Assembly: GCA_023663825.1 (NCBI GenBank)
Contig: JAMPGQ010000005.1
Location: 1-57,319 of the forward strand
DNA: 57,319 bases
Origin: Anaeroplasma bactoclasticum
GTDB taxonomy: Bacteria; Bacillota_I; Bacilli_A; Acholeplasmatales; Anaeroplasmataceae
Direction of reading: 5' to 3'
Positions 17,702 to 25,780 of this stretch are shown in pieces. Position 1 is the stretch's first letter; every line of letters starts with the position of its first letter. Made by a program: the position numbers and the translations under genes. The notes beneath the pieces are model-generated. The model made no database searches and had not been told where the DNA came from. It worked only from the letters and a program-made list of their open reading frames with translations.

Positions 17702-18720
17702 AACAGTTAAGAATTCAATTAAAGACGAATTCCTATAACATATTTATAGCAGATGACATTTTGTTTCATCTTTCTTTTTATATTAAGGAAGTCTATCAAA
17801 ATAAAAAGATTTATATTATTACAGATGATAATGTTGAAAAGTTATATTTAGAAATAGTAAAGGATAGTTTAAAGGACTATGAGGTTGAAAGTGTTATAGT
17901 TCCTCACGGAGAAGCTTCCAAAAGTATAGAAGTATATACAAAAGTAGTTCAAGAATTATTAGATAAAGATATCCACAGAAATGAATTACTCTTAGCTTTA
18001 GGGGGTGGAGTGATTGGGGATTTGACAGGTTTTGTAGCAGCAACACTTTACAGAGGTTTACCTTATGTGAGTGTGCCGACTTCATTACTTAGCCAAATGG
18101 ATTCTTCAATTGGTGGTAAAACAGGAATTGATTTTTATGAACGTAAAAATATTTTAGGATGCTTTAAACAGCCTATTCTGGTTTTAATTGATCCAAAAAC
18201 CTTGCATACCTTATCTAAAAGAGAGTGGAATAATGGAATGGGAGAACTCATCAAGCATGCGGCTATAGGAAATAAAAAGCTTTTTGAAATGTTAAAGCAT
18301 AAACCAAAAATTAATGAAGAAATCATCTATCAAAGTCTTTCTGTAAAAAAGAATTTTGTTGAAAAGGATGAGTTTGATACAAAGGAAAGAATGCTTCTGA
18401 ATTTTGGTCATACCTTTGGACATGCTATAGAATTAAAGCTGGGTTTGAAGCATGGAGAAGCAGTAGCCTTAGGAATGCTTATGGTTCTTCGCTTTGGTAT
18501 TACTTTAGGCTTGACTGAAGAATCGTGTTATATAGAACTCAAAGAAATTCTAAAGCTTTATGATCTTCCTTCTGATGAGCCTAATTATAAAGAATATCTT
18601 CTTCTAATTGCCAAGGATAAAAAGAATTTAGCTGGTAAAATCCAAATGGTTTTTCTATCTAAGATTGGACAAGCTTTTTTGCATTCTGTTGAAGAAGAGC
18701 ATTTAAAGGAGCTGATTTAA
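17698..18720 (+). CDS. aroB: 3-dehydroquinate synthase
   Basis: 340 residues; the NAD- and zinc-dependent cyclisation of DAHP to 3-dehydroquinate. Recognised by GGGVIGDLTGFVAATLYRG (NAD site), TSLLSQMDSSIGGKTGID (substrate site), GELIKHA and the zinc motif HTFGHAIE. Length is typical. The ATGA overlap with tyrA and the abutting aroA start place it inside the operon. The product needs 3-dehydroquinate dehydratase (AroD/AroQ) next, which is not in this window. Confidence 0.97.
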   Translation: MKQLRIQLKTNSYNIFIADDILFHLSFYIKEVYQNKKIYIITDDNVEKLYLEIVKDSLKDYEVESVIVPHGEASKSIEVYTKVVQELLDKDIHRNELLLALGGGVIGDLTGFVAATLYRGLPYVSVPTSLLSQMDSSIGGKTGIDFYERKNILGCFKQPILVLIDPKTLHTLSKREWNNGMGELIKHAAIGNKKLFEMLKHKPKINEEIIYQSLSVKKNFVEKDEFDTKERMLLNFGHTFGHAIELKLGLKHGEAVALGMLMVLRFGITLGLTEESCYIELKEILKLYDLPSDEPNYKEYLLLIAKDKKNLAGKIQMVFLSKIGQAFLHSVEEEHLKELI

Positions 18721-19986
18721 ATGAAGGTATGCATTCATCCAAAGAAATTAAAAGGCACTGTAGCTATTCCTCCTTCTAAAAGCTTATCTCATCGTGCAAT
18801 CATTGCAGCTTCCTTAAGTGAAGAAGAAAGTGTAATTTCTAATGTGATGTTTTCTAAAGATATCTTAGCTACCATAGAAGGAATGAAAGCTTTAGGTGCT
18901 AAAATAGAGGTAGAAGGAACTACATTAAGGATTACAGGTTCTAAAGTGAAAAGAAGAGTAGATGTGATTGATGCAAATGAGTCAGGCTCTACTTTAAGAT
19001 TTTTAATCCCTATTGCTTTAGTGAATTCAGAGTCAATTGAATTTATTGGCCATAATCATTTGATCAAAAGACCATTAGATTCTTACTTTGAAATATTTGA
19101 TAAATTGGGAGTGAATTATACACATCCTAAGGATGCTTATTTACCGCTTAAAACAAGTGGGTGTTTAAAATCAAGTGTTTATGAGGTAAAAGGAAATATT
19201 TCTTCACAATTTATTACAGGCTTACTTTTTGCCTTACCTTTATTAGAGGGAAATTCTATAATAAAAATTATTGGGCCACTAGAGTCTAAGGGCTATGTAG
19301 ATTTAACTCTAGATATCTTATCTAAATTTGGAATTTATATTATAAATCATGACTATGAAACCTTTGAAATTAAAGGAAATCAAAAGTATAAAGGATATAA
19401 TTATATAGTTGAAGGAGATTATTCCCAAACCGCATTCTTCCTTATTGCAGGAGCAATGGGAGCAGATGTCAAACTAAAGGGAATAAATAAAGTTTCCTAT
19501 CAAGGAGATAAAAAGATTGTTGATGATATTAAAGCTTTAGGTGGAAATGTTCAATTTGATGAAGAACTTCTTTATTGTTTACCAAGTCAAACAAAAGGAG
19601 CTGTCATTGATTTTTCTCAGTCTCCAGATTTAGGACCAGCACTTACAGTTTTAGCAAGTGTATCTGAAGGAGTATCCTATTTTACACATATAGCTAGGTT
19701 AAGAATTAAAGAATGTGACAGAGTGACTTGTATGAAAGAAGAGTTAGAGAAGCTTGGTGCTAGGGTTTATGAAGAACCAGATACAATGAAGATTTATGGA
19801 GTGTCTAAACTTTATGGAGGAGTAATAGATTCTCATAATGATCATAGAGTGGCTATGGCACTTGCTATGGCCAGCTTAAAAATGGAGGAAGATTTAACTA
19901 TTTTAAATGCAGAATGTGTTTCAAAATCATATCCAAATTTCTGGGAGGTATTTGAAGCCTTAGGAGGAGATATTACCTATGAGTAA
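18721..19986 (+). CDS. aroA: 5-enolpyruvylshikimate-3-phosphate synthase
   Basis: 421 residues; transfers enolpyruvyl from PEP to shikimate 3-phosphate. Motifs: PPSKSLSHRAIIAASL near residue 17, NESGSTLRFLIP, SSQFITGLLFALP, GDYSQTAFFLIAGAMGA, RLRIKECDR and DHRVAMALAMASL. The loop after the NESGS motif reads STLRFLIP and lacks the NAGTAMRP form of class I enzymes, so it is class II-like, a class often less glyphosate-sensitive (inference). The start immediately follows the aroB stop, with AAAGGAG inside the end of aroB. Confidence 0.97.
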   Translation: MKVCIHPKKLKGTVAIPPSKSLSHRAIIAASLSEEESVISNVMFSKDILATIEGMKALGAKIEVEGTTLRITGSKVKRRVDVIDANESGSTLRFLIPIALVNSESIEFIGHNHLIKRPLDSYFEIFDKLGVNYTHPKDAYLPLKTSGCLKSSVYEVKGNISSQFITGLLFALPLLEGNSIIKIIGPLESKGYVDLTLDILSKFGIYIINHDYETFEIKGNQKYKGYNYIVEGDYSQTAFFLIAGAMGADVKLKGINKVSYQGDKKIVDDIKALGGNVQFDEELLYCLPSQTKGAVIDFSQSPDLGPALTVLASVSEGVSYFTHIARLRIKECDRVTCMKEELEKLGARVYEEPDTMKIYGVSKLYGGVIDSHNDHRVAMALAMASLKMEEDLTILNAECVSKSYPNFWEVFEALGGDITYE

Positions 19987-20248
19987 ATTAGATGATGCAA
20001 GAATGAAAATAAATCAAATTGATGAGGCTATGCTTAAGCTTTTTGAAGAGAGAATGCAAGCAGTTTTAATGGTTGCAGAATATAAATTAGAAAATCATCT
20101 GCCCATATTAGATGCCTCTAGAGAACAAAGCATAATTGATAAAAATGTATCTATGCTAAATGATAAAGAACTTGAAAGCTATTATCGTGTCTTCTTTGAA
20201 GGGGTATTAACCTCTTCTAAAAAATACCAAAAGGATTTCATCAAATGA
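19979..20248 (+). CDS. Chorismate mutase (AroQ class), stand-alone
   Basis: An 89-residue all-helical chorismate mutase that converts chorismate to prephenate. The features are the opening KLDDARMKINQIDEAMLKLFEERM with the catalytic Arg, the KLENHLPILDASREQ loop with Lys and Arg, and helix 3 with YYRVFFEGVL. It is free-standing, not fused to prephenate dehydratase or to DAHP synthase as in many bacteria. It overlaps aroA by 8 nt and aroE by 4 nt. It feeds TyrA in the same operon; a prephenate dehydratase for phenylalanine is not present in the window. Confidence 0.9.
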   Translation: MSKLDDARMKINQIDEAMLKLFEERMQAVLMVAEYKLENHLPILDASREQSIIDKNVSMLNDKELESYYRVFFEGVLTSSKKYQKDFIK

Positions 20249-21048
20249 AACGATATGGATTATTAGGAGAACATCTTTCTCATAGCTATTCAAAAATTAT
20301 TCATACCTCTATTTTTAAATCTTTAAATTTAGATGCGAGCTACTTTCTTTTGGAATGTAAGGAAGAAGAACTGAAGAATTATATAGAACTATTAAAACAA
20401 GGATATTATTCTGGATTTAATATAACGATTCCTTATAAAAAGACAATTATGCAGTATTTAGATTGTATTGATGAGAAAGCTAAGGCTATTGGGAGTGTCA
20501 ATACAGTTTATATAAAGAATAATATGGTTTATGGAACAAACACAGATTATGATGGTTTTTTAGAAACCTTAAAGTACAATCATATTGATGTTTTAAATAA
20601 GGAGTGTTATATTTTAGGAACAGGTGGGGCTTCTTTAGCTGTGAATAAAGTACTTTTGGATTTAGGTGGAAAGTGTCATTTTGTATCTAGAACTCCTAAA
20701 AATGAGGAAATTAGTTATAAGGAACTTGAAACAAAATCAATTGATGTTTTAGTGAATACAACACCTGTAGGAATGTATCCGAATGTTGGGGTTAGTCCGG
20801 TTTCCAAAGAGATAGCTAAAAATGCTAGTTGTGTTATAGATATTATTTTTAATCCCTTAGAAACACAACTTTTGCATGATGCTAATTCACATGCAAATGG
20901 ACTTTATATGCTCGTTATGCAGGCAATAAAGGCAGAAGAAATTTGGCAAGAAAGAAGTATAGAGGATATCACTATAGTTTTTGAAGATTTAAAGTTTATT
21001 CTGAATTTACCTTCAGATATTTTAAAAACTAGGAGGGTTAATTTATGA
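20245..21048 (+). CDS. aroE: Shikimate dehydrogenase
   Basis: 267 residues; NADPH-dependent reduction of 3-dehydroshikimate. It has the N-terminal substrate domain with HLSHSYSKIIH and GFNITIPYKK (catalytic Lys), NTVY and TNTDYDGF, then a Rossmann domain with GTGGAS and NTTPVGMYPN. Length is normal for a single-function enzyme, so this is not an AroD-AroE fusion. It is coupled to both neighbours by ATGA overlaps. Confidence 0.96.
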   Translation: MKRYGLLGEHLSHSYSKIIHTSIFKSLNLDASYFLLECKEEELKNYIELLKQGYYSGFNITIPYKKTIMQYLDCIDEKAKAIGSVNTVYIKNNMVYGTNTDYDGFLETLKYNHIDVLNKECYILGTGGASLAVNKVLLDLGGKCHFVSRTPKNEEISYKELETKSIDVLVNTTPVGMYPNVGVSPVSKEIAKNASCVIDIIFNPLETQLLHDANSHANGLYMLVMQAIKAEEIWQERSIEDITIVFEDLKFILNLPSDILKTRRVNL

Positions 21049-22052
21049 ACCATATTGGTAAATTATTTCAAGTAAATATTTATGGAGAAAGTCATGGAAC
21101 ATCTGTAGGTGTTTTATTAGATGGTGTACCTGCAGGAATATCTTTAAAAGAAAGTGATTTTACTTTGGATTTAGCTAGAAGAAAATCAGGTGGTTTTGGA
21201 ACTACTCCTAGAGTAGAAGCCGATGAGATCATTTTAGAATCTGGAATATTTAAAGGATATACAACAGGTGGTGCCATTCTCATTCGCTTTTTAAATACAA
21301 ATACGAAAAGTAAGGATTACTCTAAGCTAGTAAATCATCCTAGACCTTCTCATGCTGATTTTGTTGCAGAGAAAAAATATCATGGATTTCAAGATTATAG
21401 AGGTGGGGGATTCTTTTCAGGGAGATTAACTCTTGGTATTGTTGCTGCTGGAGTAGTGGCTAAAAAGATTTTGCAAGATGTAAGGTTTCATACAGAGATT
21501 ACAAATCTTGGTGGTTCTACAAATAAGGAAGAGTTTAAATCACTTTTAGAACAGGTGGTAAATGAAAAGGATTCTATAGGAGGTATTGTTCGCATCAATG
21601 CTTTCAATATGCCAGTTGGATTAGGGGAACCTTATTTTGATTCATTAGAATCTACGATTTCTCATCTTTTATTTTCTGTTGGTGGGGTTAAAGGAGTTTC
21701 TTTTGGCATAGGCTTTGATGGAGCAGGATTAAAAGGCAGTCAGTTCAATGATTGTATCATAGATGAAAAAGGAACTACAAGAACTAATCATAATGGGGGA
21801 ATTAATGGTGGTATTTCCAATGGAAATGACCTTGTTGTAAATGTATTTGTTAAGCCAACACCTTCTATTGGTCTTCCTCAAGAGACTTTTAATCTAGAAA
21901 AAAACAAGGTAGAAAAACTAGAGATTGAAGGTCGTCATGATGCTGCCATTATTTTAAGAGCCCAGGTTGTATTAGAGGCCTGTGTAGCAATTTCACTTGC
22001 AGATGCAAGTCTCATTTCAAAAGCATATCAAAAGGAGAAGAAAGATGAATAA
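21045..22052 (+). CDS. aroC: Chorismate synthase
   Basis: 335 residues, slightly short for the family; an FMN-dependent 1,4-elimination that makes chorismate. Motifs: YGESHGTSVGVLLDGVPAG near residue 14, RRKSGGFGTTPRVEAD, HPRPSHADF, YRGGGFFSGRLT, GIGFDGAGLKGSQFND, TNHNGGINGGISNGND and GRHDAAIILRAQVVLEA. AGGAGG precedes the ATG, which overlaps aroE by 4 nt. The family's usual GRHDPC motif reads GRHDAA. The downstream GltD-like gene overlaps by 8 nt and should be co-transcribed. Confidence 0.96.
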   Translation: MNHIGKLFQVNIYGESHGTSVGVLLDGVPAGISLKESDFTLDLARRKSGGFGTTPRVEADEIILESGIFKGYTTGGAILIRFLNTNTKSKDYSKLVNHPRPSHADFVAEKKYHGFQDYRGGGFFSGRLTLGIVAAGVVAKKILQDVRFHTEITNLGGSTNKEEFKSLLEQVVNEKDSIGGIVRINAFNMPVGLGEPYFDSLESTISHLLFSVGGVKGVSFGIGFDGAGLKGSQFNDCIIDEKGTTRTNHNGGINGGISNGNDLVVNVFVKPTPSIGLPQETFNLEKNKVEKLEIEGRHDAAIILRAQVVLEACVAISLADASLISKAYQKEKKDE

Positions 22053-23313
22053 AGAATGGTCTATGCTAGAAGGATTTACAGAACAGGAAGCGAAGGTAGA
22101 AGCATTACGTTGCTTATCTTGCAAGAACCCACACTGTGAACAAGGCTGTCCTACACATATGCGTATAAGAGATTTTATTCAAGAAATTAAAAAGGATAAT
22201 TTAGAGGGAGCTTATGATATTATAAACTCCTGCTCAGATTTACCTTATATATGTTCTGTTGTTTGTCCTCATGAAAATCAATGCATTGGACATTGTGTAT
22301 TAGGAATTAAAGGAAAGCCGATACATTGCGGAAATCTAGAACGATATGTAGTAGAGAATGTAAATAAACCAATAGTTAAAGAAATCAAATCAAATAAAAA
22401 AGTTGCAATTATTGGGGCAGGACCGGCAGGTATTTCTTGTGCAAAGGAACTTTTAAAGGCTGGCTGCTCTGTAGAAATTTTTGAAGCAACCTCTTATTTT
22501 GGTGGAGTTTTGGCTTATGGAATCCCTAGCTATCGTTTGAATTACTCTAGAGTAAAGCGTATTGAAGAAGAACTCGTTTCTTTAGGAGCTGTTATACATT
22601 ATAATAAGCAGTTAAAGGAATCAGAAATCATAGAATTAAAAAAAGATTTTGATGCAGTGTTCATCTCTATTGGCTTAACAAAGTCTAAGAAACTTCATAT
22701 TCCAAAGGAAGAAATAAAAGGCGTATATGATGCCTTAGAGTATTTGAAAACTGTTAATTTAGATACCAAATTTGGGGTTGGTAGTAGACTAAAGCTTTCA
22801 GGGACAGTCATTGTTATAGGCGCTGGAAATGTAGCTATGGATGCTGCAAGATGTGCGGTCCGTGATGGAGCTAAGGTTTTAGTTGTATATCGTAGAAGCC
22901 GTTTAGAGGCTCCTGCAACTAAGCATGAAATTAAAGAGGCAGAAGCTGAGGGAGTTATCTTCCAATTCTTAAATGCGCCAGTTGAAGTAATGGGAAAGAG
23001 TAAAGTTATAGGTCTTAAGGTGGAAGAAATGGCACTTGGCGAGCCTGATGCTTCAGGAAGAAGAAAACCAGTAGGTACAGGGAGGTTTTGTGAGATTTCT
23101 TGTGATGCGATTATAAGTGCCATTGGGCAGGATCCTGAGGATATCTATGATGTAGGAAGATTAGAAACGGATTACAAGTATCTAGTATGTAATGATTTAG
23201 AAACAAATATTAAAGGCATTTATGCAGGTGGAGATATTGTCTTAGGAGCTAAAACTGTAGTTGAAGCTATGGTTTGTGGCAGAAAAGCTGCCCAAAAGAT
23301 ATTGCAAAAATAA
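22045..23313 (+). CDS. GltD-like NAD(P)H oxidoreductase with N-terminal Fe-S domain
   Basis: 422 residues. The N-terminal domain holds two four-cysteine clusters (CLSCKNPHCEQGCP and CSVVCPHENQCIGHC), followed by an FAD site GAGPAGISCAKELLKAG, an NAD(P) site GAGNVAMDAARCAVRDGA and AGGDIVLGAKTVVEAM. This is the architecture of the glutamate synthase small subunit, NfnB and PreT. No glutamate synthase large subunit, NfnA or PreA is in the window, so the electron acceptor is unknown. ATG 22045 with AAAGGAG is the start; the frame is open upstream within aroC. Being last in the aro operon, it may serve reductive or glutamate-supplying steps for aromatic biosynthesis (inference). Confidence 0.88.
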   Translation: MNKEWSMLEGFTEQEAKVEALRCLSCKNPHCEQGCPTHMRIRDFIQEIKKDNLEGAYDIINSCSDLPYICSVVCPHENQCIGHCVLGIKGKPIHCGNLERYVVENVNKPIVKEIKSNKKVAIIGAGPAGISCAKELLKAGCSVEIFEATSYFGGVLAYGIPSYRLNYSRVKRIEEELVSLGAVIHYNKQLKESEIIELKKDFDAVFISIGLTKSKKLHIPKEEIKGVYDALEYLKTVNLDTKFGVGSRLKLSGTVIVIGAGNVAMDAARCAVRDGAKVLVVYRRSRLEAPATKHEIKEAEAEGVIFQFLNAPVEVMGKSKVIGLKVEEMALGEPDASGRRKPVGTGRFCEISCDAIISAIGQDPEDIYDVGRLETDYKYLVCNDLETNIKGIYAGGDIVLGAKTVVEAMVCGRKAAQKILQK

Positions 23314-23340
23314 AAGAGCATTAAGTGCTCTTTTATTTTA
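23311..23340. terminator. Bidirectional terminator, aro operon / exonuclease
   Basis: Perfect AAAAGAGCA (23312-23320) with TGCTCTTTT (23326-23334), 5-nt loop, T-rich on both strands. It separates the convergent aro operon and exonuclease gene. Confidence 0.85.
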
Positions 23341-23344
23341 TTTA

Positions 23345-24178
23345 TTAGGAAATTGTAAGTTGATATAGAATTTCCATAGTTGTTACACTAACGGGTGCAT
23401 AGGCTAATGCTTCTATTGAAAACGGAAGTTCTTCGATTACTTGAAAAGAAATTAATTTTTCATTAATTTTAAGTTGTTCCTTACAATTTTCTAATCGTTT
23501 TTGATAAGGACAGTACTTCAATTGCTGATATAATTCTTCTATAGATGCATAACAGTTTACGAGTTTGGCTGCAGTAACAGGGCCGATTTTATATATTCCC
23601 TTGATATTATCTGCAGAATCTCCAACCAAAGATTTATAAAAGATGTATTTATCTGGTGTAATATGCAGTTTATCTTTGAGATATTGTTTATCACAAATAT
23701 AGCTTTTCTTTCCTCGATATCTGTAGATTTTCACTCTTTCATTAATTAAACTAAAATAATCACTATCCCAAGAAGCAATAACAATTTCCATTTGAGTTTG
23801 ATAGGTTTTTGTATAGCTTGCAATATAATCATCTACTTCAAAGTCTTGTATTTCTTTGAAAGGAATGTTTAAAAAATCTAATGCTTTATATATATCTGGC
23901 AATTGTTGAAATGGTGTATCCTCTACTGGCATAGTAGAATAATCAATACGATTGGCTTTATACTCTTTATAAAAAGTATTTCTTGGATTTTCATGTTCTC
24001 CATCAAATAAAACACAGATGTGTGTAGGTTGTGTTGCAGTAATAATTTTTCTTAAAGCTCCAACAAAGCCTAAGATTCCTTGTATAGGCTTACCCTCTTT
24101 ATTGATAATACGTGAAGGCATTCCATAAAACATTTGAAAAAGTAGATTACTGCCATCTACTAATAATAGTTTTTCCAT
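23345..24178 (-). CDS. 5'-3' exonuclease (polymerase I-type 5' nuclease / FEN domain, YpcP/Xni-like)
   Basis: 277 residues; a stand-alone structure-specific 5' nuclease that removes RNA primers or flaps. Motifs in order: LLVDGSNLLFQMFYG with the first metal-binding Asp, FDGE, the arch region, FEVDDYIASY, ASWDSDYFSL, and the helix-hairpin-helix GDSADNIKGIYKIGPVTAAKL. No polymerase domain is attached, and the length matches B. subtilis YpcP. I chose the ATG at 24178 (MEKLLLVDGS), which lies just after the stop of the upstream esterase gene. The frame is open nine codons further, but family proteins begin here. Confidence 0.9.
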   Translation of the reverse strand: MEKLLLVDGSNLLFQMFYGMPSRIINKEGKPIQGILGFVGALRKIITATQPTHICVLFDGEHENPRNTFYKEYKANRIDYSTMPVEDTPFQQLPDIYKALDFLNIPFKEIQDFEVDDYIASYTKTYQTQMEIVIASWDSDYFSLINERVKIYRYRGKKSYICDKQYLKDKLHITPDKYIFYKSLVGDSADNIKGIYKIGPVTAAKLVNCYASIEELYQQLKYCPYQKRLENCKEQLKINEKLISFQVIEELPFSIEALAYAPVSVTTMEILYQLTIS

Positions 24179-24179
24179 A

Positions 24180-24965
24180 TTAGCTTCTATAAATAATGTT
24201 ATCAAAGTACATAAAGCTAAAGAAATCTAAAAGCTGACCTTCCCAGGTAGCTTCATTATGAATTCCAGAATCACTAACAACTAAACGCACCTTTCCATTT
24301 CGTTCTTTTGCAAAATGATACAAATCTAGGCTAGTACTATAGTAAAGCTTTTGGTCATAAGAACCATCTGAGGATTCTTTTTTTCCGACATATAAAAATA
24401 GCTTTATATTTGGATTGAAATTTTCTTCTAAGAAAGCATCAACAGCTTCTTTACAAAGGAAGGTTGCAGTTGAGAAGGCTCCGATTCCTTGGAAGGCATT
24501 ATATTGGTAGCCTAAATAAATTGCAGTCATAGCTGCCAAAGAAGAACCATATATAAATCTTGTATGGGTTGTAGGATACCTTTTTTCTATGTATGGAATG
24601 ATGGTATTAATCAAATCCTTGCAAAAATTGTGACAGATAGTTGTGTTTTGTTTTTCCCATTCTTTAGAAGCGGCATTTGTGATTTTAAAAGGCGTGTATT
24701 CATTAATTCTTCCCATTTCTGATTCTGCATTATAGATTGCTATGCCTAAGATTTTACGATTGGTTATATAAGACATATAACCCATATATTTAGTAGCTCT
24801 AATTGCACGATTAAAGGCTGCATGTGAATCCTTAAATGCATTTTGACCATCTAGAAAATATATAGAATCAAATTGAATATTTTTATCGTAGTATCTTGGC
24901 AAAGAGATTTCTATTTTAACCTCTTTTTTACTTTTAGGTAAATATAGTTTTAAATGTTCAATCAT
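24180..24965 (-). CDS. Putative esterase, alpha/beta hydrolase (esterase D / enterochelin esterase-like)
   Basis: 261 residues of the putative-esterase family: an early DGQNAF motif, the nucleophile elbow GSSLAAM, and a C-terminal catalytic His in SGIHNEATWEGQL. No signal peptide, so cytoplasmic. The start at 24965 is set by AAGGTGG 8 nt upstream; the frame is open 17 codons further without a site. It is followed at once by the exonuclease gene, so the two are co-transcribed although functionally unrelated. The natural substrate is unknown. Confidence 0.8.
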   Translation of the reverse strand: MIEHLKLYLPKSKKEVKIEISLPRYYDKNIQFDSIYFLDGQNAFKDSHAAFNRAIRATKYMGYMSYITNRKILGIAIYNAESEMGRINEYTPFKITNAASKEWEKQNTTICHNFCKDLINTIIPYIEKRYPTTHTRFIYGSSLAAMTAIYLGYQYNAFQGIGAFSTATFLCKEAVDAFLEENFNPNIKLFLYVGKKESSDGSYDQKLYYSTSLDLYHFAKERNGKVRLVVSDSGIHNEATWEGQLLDFFSFMYFDNIIYRS

Positions 24966-24987
24966 TTCATACCACCTTCTTGAATTT

Positions 24988-25052
24988 ATTATAACTGATT
25001 TATAATAGAATTGCACGAATTTATTTTTCTTTTCTTTATTTTAATGTATAAT
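24988..25052. promoter_or_regulatory. Divergent promoter region, esterase / flavodoxin-like gene
   Basis: A minus-strand TATAAT (24993-24988) faces the esterase and a plus-strand extended -10, TG followed by TATAAT (25045-25052), faces the flavodoxin-like gene. The -35 elements are poor on both sides. Confidence 0.5.
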
Positions 25053-25077
25053 AGAAAAAGAAAGGTGTGAAGAATCT

Positions 25078-25590
25078 ATGGTAGAAGCAATCGTTTATAC
25101 TTCAAAGTGTGGGCATACCTATATTTATGCAAAAGCATTATCAGAAGAATTAAATCTTCCTTTTTATACATGTAAGGAAGCGAAGAAATATTTGCCTAAA
25201 GGAGCAAGCATTATTTATATGAGTTGGGTAAAGGAAAACAAAATTGTGAAGTATAATTCTATGCTTAAATATCATATCGACTCTGTATGTGCTATAGGAA
25301 TACTCCCTGTAACTGAAGAAAGACTTGGAATGGTCCGGGTTGAAAATCAGCTTTATGCGAGACTATTTTATTTGCCTGGAGGAATTCATAAGAAAAGATT
25401 AAGTTTATTTCAAAGAATCACTTTAAAATCGATTGAAAATGATTTATCCTTTAAACTACTTGATAGTGGGCTAAAAAAGGAAGATGCATTAGCTTTAGAT
25501 GCAATACTTCATAATTTAAATTATACGGACTTAACTATGTTAGAGCCTATTATCAGCTTATATAAAGAAAAAGATAAATTTATTTCGTAA
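25078..25590 (+). CDS. Flavodoxin-like domain protein
   Basis: 170 residues. The N-terminus reads MVEAIVYTSKCGHTYIYAKALSEEL, a strand-loop-helix like the FMN phosphate loop (T/S-x-x-G-x-T) of flavodoxins and of HemG/menaquinone-dependent protoporphyrinogen oxidase-like proteins. Then comes a beta-strand, ASIIYMSWVKENKI, where W may stack on the flavin. The C-terminal part is variable. The GAAAGGTG site and extended -10 promoter support the start. I could not place a partner or pathway; PFOR (NifJ) uses flavodoxins, but this protein is not a classical electron-carrier flavodoxin. Confidence 0.55.
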   Translation: MVEAIVYTSKCGHTYIYAKALSEELNLPFYTCKEAKKYLPKGASIIYMSWVKENKIVKYNSMLKYHIDSVCAIGILPVTEERLGMVRVENQLYARLFYLPGGIHKKRLSLFQRITLKSIENDLSFKLLDSGLKKEDALALDAILHNLNYTDLTMLEPIISLYKEKDKFIS

Positions 25591-25708
25591 TTTGTAGCTA
25601 GTAAAAGCTTTAAGTATATAACCTTATATGTGTGAAAGGACTAATAGAGTATAAGTCAAGCTAGAAAAATCTACAAATTTATAGTATTTAAAACTAAAAA
25701 TTATTTTT

Positions 25709-25752
25709 TTGTTCAAAGCATTCTTGTATTTGAACAAGCAATTTGTTAAAAT
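25709..25752 (+). promoter_or_regulatory. Promoter overlapped by a 9-bp-arm palindrome, DUF1538/P-II operon
   Basis: Arms TTGTTCAAA (25709-25717) and TTTGAACAA (25729-25737) are perfect inverted repeats with an 11-nt spacer. The likely -35, TTGTAT (25724-25729), lies inside the palindrome; after a 17-nt spacer comes TAAAAT (25747-25752). A repressor bound there would block RNA polymerase. The regulator is unknown. Confidence 0.6.
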
Positions 25753-25780
25753 AATAAGTTGTGATAAGGAGTTGTTAAAG

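Noticed and set aside
22695-23123. 142-codon open frame antisense to the GltD-like gene
   Set aside because: Ser/Pro-rich shadow with no ribosome binding site; the sense gene has clear motifs over the same bases.
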